From contig DYKC01000071.1 in the NCBI GenBank assembly GCA_020722825.1, positions 1 through 5,333 on the forward strand: a stretch of 5,333 nt of DNA, written 5' to 3'. How positions within the stretch are numbered: the stretch's first letter is position 1; every line of letters starts with the position of its first letter. Below are positions 1-5,265 of this stretch, piece by piece. The notes below the pieces were generated by a model. The model saw nothing but the letters and a program-made list of their open reading frames with translations, did no database searches and had not been told where the DNA came from. This stretch comes from Vermiphilus sp. (GTDB taxonomy: Bacteria > Ratteibacteria > UBA8468 > B48-G9 > JAFGKM01). Position numbers and translations under genes: made by a program.

Positions 1-193
1 AACCCAAGTTGGACGCTTCTCAATATTGATAGAACCATAAATCCTCAATAATTTCAAGTCTTTTGGAACTTTTCCTATCTTTATTTTTCTCTTTGGTTTT
101 TACTTCCAGGCATTGTTCTTCTCTATCTCCTTATATATTAAGAACTTACAGAAATCCGTGCAACTTAAATACGAATGAACCAGAAAAAGAAAT
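1..193. other. Left flank with no convincing gene
   Basis: The stretch is A+T-rich and pyrimidine-rich on the plus strand, and I see no supported gene in it. On the minus strand one frame is open from position 99 to the left edge (ending ...IEKRPTWV at the edge) but has no ATG. An ATG at 113-111 begins a frame of only 10 codons. No DnaA box cluster, tRNA or rRNA was seen. The stretch most likely is spacer upstream of the rpmH promoter, possibly with the start of a divergent gene beyond the edge. Confidence 0.4.
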
Positions 194-222
194 TTGAGAA
201 TATCAAATTAAAGTAGTATAAT
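194..222 (+). promoter_or_regulatory. Sigma-70-type promoter of the rpmH operon
   Basis: The -35 element TTGAGA (194-199) is separated by exactly 17 bp from a perfect -10 element TATAAT (217-222). Transcription would start near 229, giving a leader of about 75 nt before the rpmH ATG at 306. This is one of the closest matches to the housekeeping promoter consensus in the window, which fits a highly expressed ribosomal protein gene. The start site is inferred from spacing only. Confidence 0.85.
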
Positions 223-252
223 TAACTTTTGCTGAAAAAACAAAATCTTGGA

Positions 253-267
253 CCCTCACTTTGAGGG
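253..267 (+). promoter_or_regulatory. Small hairpin in the rpmH leader
   Basis: CCCTC (253-257) and GAGGG (263-267) form a 5-bp stem with a 5-nt loop. The same CCCTC could instead pair with GAGGG at 291-295, which is part of the rpmH ribosome-binding site GAGGGAGGT. The two pairings exclude each other, so the leader could hide or expose the ribosome-binding site. The pairing is seen in the sequence; a regulatory role is inference and the stems are short. Confidence 0.35.
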
Positions 268-276
268 CTTATCAAG

Positions 277-288
277 TAAGAGTTCGGG
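277..288 (+). repeat. TAAGAGTTCGGG leader word, copy upstream of rpmH
   Basis: This 12-base word ends 17 nt before the rpmH start codon. It is followed after 2 nt by the ribosome-binding sequence GAGGGAGG. The identical word lies in the same orientation upstream of panD on the minus strand (4981 to 4970), followed after 5 nt by GAGGGAAG. Its role is unknown. It could be a shared leader element or a fragment of a dispersed repeat. Confidence 0.5.
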
Positions 289-305
289 ACGAGGGAGGTA
301 TAAAA

Positions 306-443
306 ATGTCAACCACTTATAAACCACACAATCTGAAGAACAAACGAAAGAAGGGCTTTCTCGCAAGAATGAGCAGCAAAAATGGAAGGAAGGTAATAAA
401 TAACCGGAGAAAAAAAGGAAGAAAAAGACTTGTCTGCGTATGA
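306..443 (+). CDS. rpmH: 50S ribosomal protein L34
   Basis: This encodes a 45-residue, very basic protein of the large ribosomal subunit. It begins MSTTYKPHN and carries the L34 signature of Lys/Arg-rich blocks around GFLARMSSKNGRKV (about residues 17-30), then a basic tail ending GRKRLVCV. The length is usual for the family. The ATG at 306 is chosen because GGAGGT lies 6 nt upstream (294-299); the same frame is open back to a TTG at 261, but that would add residues unlike L34. It is first in its operon behind the promoter at 194-222. Its TGA overlaps the rnpA ATG (ATGA), so the two are probably translationally coupled. Cys at residue 44 is a small oddity near the C-terminus. Confidence 0.97.
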   Translation: MSTTYKPHNLKNKRKKGFLARMSSKNGRKVINNRRKKGRKRLVCV

Positions 444-736
444 AAAAAAAAGTACATTCATTGCTAAAGACAGGTAAAAAAAACAGCTCCTCCTTCTTCA
501 GTTTACATTTAAATCCTTCTGTTAATTATAAGATCGGTTTTGTCGTTAACAGAAAAATCGGGAAATCTTCAGAAAGGAACCGGGTCAAACGTATTATAAG
601 AGAATTCTGGAGAAAAAGTTTCAAGATGGGAGAATTCCTGTTCGTCTTGAAACCCGGCATAGAAAAAGCCGACAGCAGTGAGATTATCAAGGAACTTGAA
701 AAAATAACAGATAAGGTCAAATGCGAAGATTTTTAA
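440..736 (+). CDS. rnpA: Ribonuclease P protein component
   Basis: The product is the protein subunit of RNase P, which binds the catalytic RNA and pre-tRNA 5' leaders. The 98 residues include the central beta strand IGFVVNRKIGKS (about 32-43) and the family RNR signature ERNRVKRIIREFWR (about 45-58), then a short acidic/basic C-terminal helix. Gene order after rpmH supports the call. The ATG overlaps the rpmH stop (ATGA) and has no well-spaced ribosome-binding site, so coupling is likely. The N-terminus is short for the family: the usual Arg-Leu-Arg/Lys...Asp-Phe segment before the first strand is only partly present (MKKKVHSLLKTGKK). Codons upstream of the ATG in this frame read ...TCLR, continuing the family-like pattern, but no standard start codon exists there before an in-frame TAA at 401. 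The gene overlaps yidD by 16 nt. Confidence 0.95.
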   Translation: MKKKVHSLLKTGKKNSSSFFSLHLNPSVNYKIGFVVNRKIGKSSERNRVKRIIREFWRKSFKMGEFLFVLKPGIEKADSSEIIKELEKITDKVKCEDF

Positions 737-939
737 TACTTGTAATTCGGTGCTATCAGGTATGCATCTCACCGTTCATAGGGAATAGATGCAGATTTTA
801 CCCTACCTGCTCTGAGTTTATGATAGCAGCGATTGAAAAACTCGGACTGCGGGGTATTCCTGTAGGAATAAGGAGAATATTGAGGTGCCATCCCTTCAAC
901 GATGGAGGATACGACCCGCTGGAAAAATGGATGAAATGA
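721..939 (+). CDS. yidD: Membrane protein insertion efficiency factor YidD
   Basis: This 72-residue protein belongs to the YidD (DUF37) family, which acts at the inner face of the cytoplasmic membrane and aids YidC-dependent insertion. The N-terminus is a hydrophobic/amphipathic helix (residues 3-20, with YQVCISPFIG). The family core follows: CRFYPTCSEF (24-33), RRILRCHPF (51-59) and GGYDP (62-66). The three conserved cysteines are C24, C30 and C56; C11 and C15 are extra. The start ATG lies inside the rnpA 3' end with AAGGT (713-717) 3 nt upstream, a slightly short spacing. It sits between rnpA and yidC, the family's standard position. The C-terminal tail is short (EKWMK). Confidence 0.95.
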   Translation: MRRFLILVIRCYQVCISPFIGNRCRFYPTCSEFMIAAIEKLGLRGIPVGIRRILRCHPFNDGGYDPLEKWMK

Positions 940-2477
940 AAGAAGAACTTAGGCTTGTTATAGCGTTTGCACTCGCCGTCATAATAATTCTGTTGTTCGG
1001 AAGAACAAGGGTTCCTCAACAGACGAAAACCCAACCACAGGAAAAACCAACCGTTGCTGTACAAGAAGAACAAAAAACCCCTGCTGAACAGACTTTTCCA
1101 TTCACTCCAAAACCGTTAACACCGGCAGGGGAAGAAAAAATCTATGAAAACAGACGTTATGTCATAAAAATAGATACCTCAGGCGGCGCAATAACGAGTA
1201 TAGGACTTAAAGAATACACGCGCAAAGACGAAAAAACCCTGACGCTGGTTGACAATTCTGACCTTTTGTTCAACTATTTTTCGGGGAACAAAGAAACAGG
1301 ATACTATTCGGTTCAAAGAAAAGATAACCTTATATCCCTTAAGGGCAAGATACAGGATATACTTACCGAAAAAACCATTGAAATCCCCGAGAATTCATAT
1401 ACACTTCGTATGGGAATAAATATTTATAATCCGGGCAAAACAGACCTAAAAATTGAGAATTATGTGGTAAGTGCCGGAGAAATAGACGTTGCAAAAACAC
1501 AGGAAAAAACCAGAACCAAAAAGGAGTTTACACCGCCGGAAATAATGATACATACCAACGGAAGGATAGAAAGACACAACATCTTCAGGATTAAAAACAA
1601 TCAACTGTATGAAAACAGTGACTGGATTGCTTGGAAACAGGGATACAGACTTCTCTTTTTGCGTCCCGAAAAAATGACCAAAAGTTTTATCACTATTGAA
1701 AACGCTCGTCTGAAAACAGGTTTTCTTTATGATAGATTGAACATCGAGCCTTCTGCAAGTGAAACTCTGAGATTTTCCCTTTATGCAGGGCCATCGGACT
1801 ATTTCGTTGCAGGTAAGGAGATACCTGACAGGAGTATATTCGGAACCGGATTTTTCTCATCTATGGGACGGTTTCTCTTTACCGCACTTTCTTATATACA
1901 CAGGGTTGTTCCAAACTGGGGATGGGCTATCATTATTCTCACCATCATTATAAAAATTGTATTTTTCCCCTTGACCCAGAAAAGTCTGAAGTCTATGAAA
2001 GCAATGCAAAAACTCCGTCCATATCTTCAGGATATCCAGAAAAAATACAAGGGCAACCCACAGCAGATGCAGAAAGAACTGATGAGTTTGTATAAGGAAT
2101 ACAAAATAAATCCATTTGGTGGCTGCCTGCCCATGCTGATACAGTTCCCGATATTCATAGGATTTTTTATAGCACTGAGGAATTCAATATTTTTGAGAGG
2201 AGCACCATTTCTCCTGTGGATAACAGACCTGTCCCGTCCGGATGCCGTTATGCAGATAGGTAACTTCAATCTCAACCTTCTCCCGATAATAATGGCCGCA
2301 ACTTCATTCTGGCAGCAGAGGTTTACCCCCCAGGAACCATCCCAGAAAGCACTGACCTTTATGATGCCTGTTATGTTCCTGCTTTTGTTCTATAACTTCT
2401 CATCAGGACTTCTGCTGTACTGGATAACTATGAACATTGCAGGCCTTGTGGAGCAGTACTTCGTCCACAAGAAATGA
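936..2477 (+). CDS. yidC: Membrane protein insertase YidC (Oxa1 family)
   Basis: YidC inserts and folds inner-membrane proteins, alone or with SecYEG. With this start it has 513 residues. An N-terminal membrane helix spans about 6-22. A Pro/Gln/Thr-rich linker (about 27-60) and a large periplasmic domain (about 65-305) follow, the architecture of Gram-negative-type YidC. The conserved Oxa1 core covers 311-511: TM2 with AIIILTIIIK (331-340), a cytoplasmic hairpin with KSMKAMQKLRPYLQ, INPFGGCLPMLIQFPIF (391-407), LWITDL, and a final TM pair. Lys340 sits where E. coli has the groove Arg366, apparently a conservative basic replacement. There is no long basic C-terminal tail (ends FVHKK). The start is uncertain. 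ATG 936 gives an ATGA overlap with yidD. ATG 927 adds three residues. GTG 885 has AAGGAG 9 nt upstream but would add an untypical 17-residue extension. Confidence 0.96.
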   Translation: MKEELRLVIAFALAVIIILLFGRTRVPQQTKTQPQEKPTVAVQEEQKTPAEQTFPFTPKPLTPAGEEKIYENRRYVIKIDTSGGAITSIGLKEYTRKDEKTLTLVDNSDLLFNYFSGNKETGYYSVQRKDNLISLKGKIQDILTEKTIEIPENSYTLRMGINIYNPGKTDLKIENYVVSAGEIDVAKTQEKTRTKKEFTPPEIMIHTNGRIERHNIFRIKNNQLYENSDWIAWKQGYRLLFLRPEKMTKSFITIENARLKTGFLYDRLNIEPSASETLRFSLYAGPSDYFVAGKEIPDRSIFGTGFFSSMGRFLFTALSYIHRVVPNWGWAIIILTIIIKIVFFPLTQKSLKSMKAMQKLRPYLQDIQKKYKGNPQQMQKELMSLYKEYKINPFGGCLPMLIQFPIFIGFFIALRNSIFLRGAPFLLWITDLSRPDAVMQIGNFNLNLLPIIMAATSFWQQRFTPQEPSQKALTFMMPVMFLLLFYNFSSGLLLYWITMNIAGLVEQYFVHKK

Positions 2478-2490
2478 TTAGGAGCCTCTT

Positions 2491-3156
2491 TCAGTCAGGC
2501 AAGATAGAAAAAGATTTGCATTTTGAAAGTTTCTGGAGAAGGTCTTTAGCAGCCTGCATATGTGCCTCTTTTTTCGTTGTTCCCATCCCCCTGCCAATGT
2601 ATTTTATTCCGGGAATTCTTGCCTTGAAAACGTATCTCCTTTTATGGGGAGGACCCTTTTCAGAAACAAGTTCATAATGGGTATCAATACCAAAGTGTTT
2701 TTTTGACAGACCTGAGAGTATATTCTTGTAATTCTTGATAGGTTCTATTTTTTTGTTGAGAATCGTCTTTTTTACGAAATCTTCGGCTCTCTTCCATCCG
2801 CTATCAAGAAATATCGCTCCTATGAGCCCTTCAACGAAATTGTCCAATCTCGGAACCTCGTGGCTCTTATGTCTGATAAATCTTTCAAGTTTTAGCGTGA
2901 CACCCACATTATTAAGATACCTGCTATTAACGTAGGCAGATTTCAAATCAGTAAGGAAGGATTCTTCCGCAGACGGATATTCTTTGAAAAGAATTATGCC
3001 AACGATAGCATCAAGAACAATGTCTCCGAGAAACTCCAGTCTTTCATAGGAACCTGTGGTTTCATATGATGGGTGGGTAAGTGCCTGCTCCAGAAGTTTC
3101 CTGTTTTTAAACCTGTATCCTATGGCAGATTCTATTTCTTCAAGTTTTTCCTGCAT
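2491..3156 (-). CDS. rnc: Ribonuclease III
   Basis: RNase III is a Mg-dependent endonuclease that cuts double-stranded RNA and matures rRNA precursors. The 221 residues have the usual two-domain layout. The nuclease domain (about 1-133) carries the signature ERLEFLGD with metal/catalytic residues E38, E41 and D45, and E109 in NFVEGLIGAIFLD. The double-stranded RNA-binding domain (about 142-211) contains GPPHKRRYVFKA and TTKKEAHMQAAKDLL. The position three residues before E109, normally an Asp metal ligand (E. coli D114), is N106, with D105 next to it. The ATG lies 25 nt inside the 3' end of lnt and has a good GGAGTGAT ribosome-binding site 7 nt upstream from its GGAG core. It is last in the panD-lnt-rnc operon and ends 13 bp from the convergent yidC stop. 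Confidence 0.96.
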   Translation of the reverse strand: MQEKLEEIESAIGYRFKNRKLLEQALTHPSYETTGSYERLEFLGDIVLDAIVGIILFKEYPSAEESFLTDLKSAYVNSRYLNNVGVTLKLERFIRHKSHEVPRLDNFVEGLIGAIFLDSGWKRAEDFVKKTILNKKIEPIKNYKNILSGLSKKHFGIDTHYELVSEKGPPHKRRYVFKARIPGIKYIGRGMGTTKKEAHMQAAKDLLQKLSKCKSFSILPD

Positions 3157-4601
3157 AATATCACTCCAGTGAAAACTACGGAAAGGATAAACAGTGGAAT
3201 ATCTCCTACTTTTGTATAGAATGTTTCATTTTTTATCATTGGAACCCTACAGAACAAAATTCCATCAACAAACAACTCTTCGCCCTTTTTACGTACAGTT
3301 TTTACTATCCTTCCATCGGGAGAAATAATACCGCTTATTCCGGTAGTGGAACTCTGCACGAAATATTTTCCGGTTTCAGCAGCCCTTAAGGTATTGTGTG
3401 CAAAGTGCTGGTATGGACCGCCAGACCTTCCGAACCAGGAATCGTTTGTAATAACAATAAACATCTCTGCTCCTTTCAGAACGAAATTCCCTGCTATGGA
3501 TGGAAATATATTCTCAAAACATATGAGCGGTGCTATTCTATTTCCGCTCTTCAGCCTAAAGACTGTCAGTTCCTTTCCGTGTTTCGTCGTAGGAATATAG
3601 CCCGCTATTCTTTCAAAAATGTCTCTTATAATCTTGCAATTCCCACCTATAATAAACTCACCGTATGGAACAAGATGATTTTTGTTATATACCTGAATCC
3701 TGTCTTCTTCAATCAACACGGCTGAGTTGTATATACCGCTTTCCGCACTGGTAAAAGTTCCCATTATAAGGGCAGTGTTGTACCTTCCCGTCAGATGCCT
3801 GAGGTTTTCAGTAACATCCCTATGTTTCTCAATATTGTCAGGGAAACTGCCTTCCGGCCAGACCACCAGGTCGGGTTTATTATACTGAAGACTGACAACC
3901 GTCATGGATTCAAGCGTATTTAATGCCGTATATGGACTTTTTTCAACTGAGGCATCAACGTTGGGTTGAACAATCATCACCTTTAAGGCATCCTCACTGC
4001 CACTTCTTTCATAAATAAAATTTTCAGGTAGGATGAAGATTGAAACCAGGAGAGCAAGAGACAAAACAAATGAAACGATATGTTTTTTACGGAAGGCGTA
4101 GAATAATGTCATATTGCCCAAAATCAGCAGGAAGGATATGCCATATGCCCCGAACAAACCCGCAACTTTCAATACATAGAAATTTTGCCACTGGGAAACT
4201 CCAAGTATCAGCCATGGGAAACCTGTAAGAAGGTTAGAAACTATGACCTCCAGCAAAAACCAGATGGATGCGGCTGTAAATATCCTTCCCTTTTCTGGGA
4301 GCACAAAAACCAGATAGAGAAAAATGCCCCAGTAAAGAGAGAGAAACAGAGGTAACAAAAGATATATCGGACCCGCAACATTATAAAGCCAGAAAAGAGC
4401 GGCAGAGTAAAAAACAAAACCTGCTGTCATCCCGAAAAGAAAATTCCTTCCAGAATTTTCCTCGGCAGACAGCAGCAAGGGTATCAGAGCAAAAAAGCCA
4501 GCGTACCACAAGGAGAAAGGCGGGAATGCAAAGTAAAAAGCGACTCCGCTCAGGATGCTGAGAATAATGCGAAGAAGAATTTTTGACCTGACGTTTTTCA
4601 A
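3132..4601 (-). CDS. lnt: Apolipoprotein N-acyltransferase
   Basis: Lnt moves an acyl chain from phospholipid to the free amino group of the lipoprotein N-terminal Cys, the last step of lipoprotein maturation, at the periplasmic side of the inner membrane. The 489 residues show N-terminal membrane helices (about 8-191, with FPPFSLW and GFPWLILGVSQWQ), a nitrilase-fold domain (about 206-452) and a C-terminal helix (468-484). The expected catalytic triad is present: E250 in WPEGSFP, K307 in YNKNHLVPYGEF and C361 in LICFENIFP. NDSWFG (386-391) and the QH pair after it (398-399) also match the family. The start is TTG at 4601, forming a TTGA overlap with the panD stop. The next in-frame ATG (residue 58) would remove two membrane helices, so TTG is preferred. 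The ribosome-binding site is weak (AGGA about 10 nt upstream), suggesting coupling to panD. Confidence 0.95.
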   Translation of the reverse strand: MKNVRSKILLRIILSILSGVAFYFAFPPFSLWYAGFFALIPLLLSAEENSGRNFLFGMTAGFVFYSAALFWLYNVAGPIYLLLPLFLSLYWGIFLYLVFVLPEKGRIFTAASIWFLLEVIVSNLLTGFPWLILGVSQWQNFYVLKVAGLFGAYGISFLLILGNMTLFYAFRKKHIVSFVLSLALLVSIFILPENFIYERSGSEDALKVMIVQPNVDASVEKSPYTALNTLESMTVVSLQYNKPDLVVWPEGSFPDNIEKHRDVTENLRHLTGRYNTALIMGTFTSAESGIYNSAVLIEEDRIQVYNKNHLVPYGEFIIGGNCKIIRDIFERIAGYIPTTKHGKELTVFRLKSGNRIAPLICFENIFPSIAGNFVLKGAEMFIVITNDSWFGRSGGPYQHFAHNTLRAAETGKYFVQSSTTGISGIISPDGRIVKTVRKKGEELFVDGILFCRVPMIKNETFYTKVGDIPLFILSVVFTGVILCRKNLKK

Positions 4602-4954
4602 ACTTTCTTTATCCTGTTATTATCACCAAGTTTAACTACTTTCATATCCCACTTCTGCTGAAGTTCTTTCTCCTCAACAAAAGAAACGGCAAGGATAATT
4701 ACTTCATCACCTTTTTCAAAATATCTTGCGGCAGGGCCGTTCAGACAGATGGTGCCTGAATTGGGCTCCCCTGCTATGGTATATGTTGAAATCCTTACTC
4801 CGTTGCTCAGATTGAGTACATACACCATCTCCCCCAGTAAAATCCCGGCTTCATCAAGTATCTGTTTATCAACCGTTACACTTCCTTCATAATAAAGATT
4901 TTTGTCAGTAACTCTACCACCTCTTATCTTGCACCTGCACATGCATCTATACAT
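4598..4954 (-). CDS. panD: Aspartate 1-decarboxylase proenzyme
   Basis: PanD decarboxylates L-aspartate to beta-alanine for pantothenate and coenzyme A. It is made as a proenzyme that cleaves itself between Gly24 and Ser25, turning Ser25 into the pyruvoyl cofactor. Here G24-S25 lies in YYEGSVTVD, at the same number as in E. coli. Other active-site residues are present in register: K9, Y22, R54, T57, Y58 and N72 (in LNGPAA). The length of 118 residues is slightly short but usual. The residue at position 11, His in E. coli-like enzymes (KLHR), is Arg here (KIRGG), and the N-terminus has an unusual CMCRC cluster (C4, C6, C8). The ATG is supported by GAGGGAAG 2 nt upstream (GAGGG core 5 nt) and by the cleavage-site numbering. 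It is first in the panD-lnt-rnc operon behind a long leader. Confidence 0.95.
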   Translation of the reverse strand: MYRCMCRCKIRGGRVTDKNLYYEGSVTVDKQILDEAGILLGEMVYVLNLSNGVRISTYTIAGEPNSGTICLNGPAARYFEKGDEVIILAVSFVEEKELQQKWDMKVVKLGDNNRIKKV

Positions 4955-4969
4955 ATCTTCCCTCTTTAC

Positions 4970-4981
4970 CCCGAACTCTTA
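4970..4981 (-). repeat. TAAGAGTTCGGG leader word, copy upstream of panD
   Basis: This 12-base word is identical to that at 277-288 ahead of rpmH and has the same orientation relative to the gene. It ends 15 nt before the panD ATG and is followed after 5 nt by GAGGGAAG, much like the rpmH arrangement. It contains the third GTTCGGG copy of this leader. A 12-base match somewhere in a window of this size is not rare by chance, but matching position and context in both operon leaders is. Confidence 0.5.
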
Positions 4982-4986
4982 AAAGA

Positions 4987-5047
4987 CGGGATTAGGGATT
5001 CGGAAAAACTTTTCCCTGCTTTTGTCTTTCCCGAACCTCCAATCCCG
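4987..5047 (-). promoter_or_regulatory. Long stem-loop in the panD leader, possible attenuator
   Basis: On the minus strand, a 21-nt arm starting CGGGATTGGAGG (5047 to 5027) pairs with an arm ending CCCTAATCCCG (5007 to 4987) around a 19-nt loop. Seventeen positions are Watson-Crick. Of the four others, three are G-U and one A-C in the minus-strand RNA, while in plus-strand RNA only one would be G-U. TCTTTT (4986-4981) follows at once, giving an intrinsic-terminator-like shape about 30 nt before panD. It could be an attenuator, a terminator of an upstream minus-strand gene, or a palindromic dispersed repeat. Pantothenate genes in some bacteria carry the pan RNA motif in their leaders; I cannot confirm a match. 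Confidence 0.55.
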
Positions 5048-5059
5048 ACCCCCGAACCT
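5030..5059 (-). repeat. Paired AGGTTCGGG direct repeat
   Basis: AGGTTCGGG occurs twice on the minus strand with a 21-nt period (5059 to 5051 and 5038 to 5030). A related GAGTTCGGG lies downstream at 4978 to 4970. The second copy forms part of the 5' arm of the long stem. Either copy, or the third, can pair partly with CCGAATCCC (5003 to 4995), so alternative folds of the leader are possible. Confidence 0.5.
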
Positions 5060-5109
5060 TCTGTCTTTCATAGTGAGGGGCTTTGCTTTTGTTTCTTTTT
5101 AACCTCTTA

Positions 5110-5138
5110 TTTTTACCATTTCCGGGGTACCGTGTCAA
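5110..5138 (-). promoter_or_regulatory. Probable promoter of the panD-lnt-rnc operon
   Basis: On the minus strand a perfect -35 element TTGACA (5138 to 5133) is followed, after a 17-bp spacer, by TAAAAA (5115 to 5110), which matches 4 of 6 bases of the -10 consensus. Transcription would begin near 5103, giving an untranslated leader of about 150 nt ahead of panD. That is long for a simple leader and leaves the stem-loop fully inside the transcript. Confidence 0.65.
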
Positions 5139-5265
5139 ATTTCCGTGCAGAAGTTGAGAAATATAGGTAACACCTCCCTGCCTCTTGTAAAAGTTACTGC
5201 AAAAACAATAGAAGACAAGAAGGATACGATGATTAGCCTTGACAAGTCAACTTCGCCACTTTAAT

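Noticed and set aside
1..99. Minus-strand frame open to the left edge (reads ...KIGKVPKDLKLL... toward the edge)
   Set aside because: It has no ATG or GTG start, only a TTG at about 57, follows an in-frame stop at 102-100, and another frame over the same bases is also partly open. A frameshift joining it to the 10-codon frame from the ATG at 113 is possible but unsupported.
798..1073. Minus-strand open frame of 91 codons over yidD and yidC
   Set aside because: It is antisense to two well-supported genes and has no domain pattern or ribosome-binding site worth noting.
1926..1968. Lys in place of the YidC groove Arg as evidence of an inactive insertase
   Set aside because: The residue stays basic, the rest of the Oxa1 core is well conserved, and Lys at this position is, to my knowledge, found in many bacterial YidC proteins.
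2215..2223. Perfect DnaA box TGTGGATAA inside yidC
   Set aside because: It is a single site within codons for the conserved LWITDL motif. No cluster of boxes or A+T-rich unwinding element accompanies it, so it is not evidence of an origin, even though this gene cluster is often near oriC.
2474..2677. Plus-strand frame of 67 codons whose ATG overlaps the yidC stop as ATGA
   Set aside because: It lies wholly antisense to rnc, whose RNase III product is certain. The encoded sequence has no recognisable domain. The overlap is suggestive but the frame is best explained as a shadow of rnc.
2680..2704. Possible plus-strand terminator: GGTATCAATACC followed by seven T
   Set aside because: The stem is only 4-5 bp with a tiny loop and the T-run starts 6 nt after it. 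It also lies about 200 bp past yidC within rnc codons, so it is too weak to list as a terminator.
3396..3725. Plus-strand open frame of 109 codons, plus a neighbour at 3346-3600
   Set aside because: Both are antisense to the nitrilase domain of lnt, which has an intact catalytic triad and family motifs. The encoded sequences look random.
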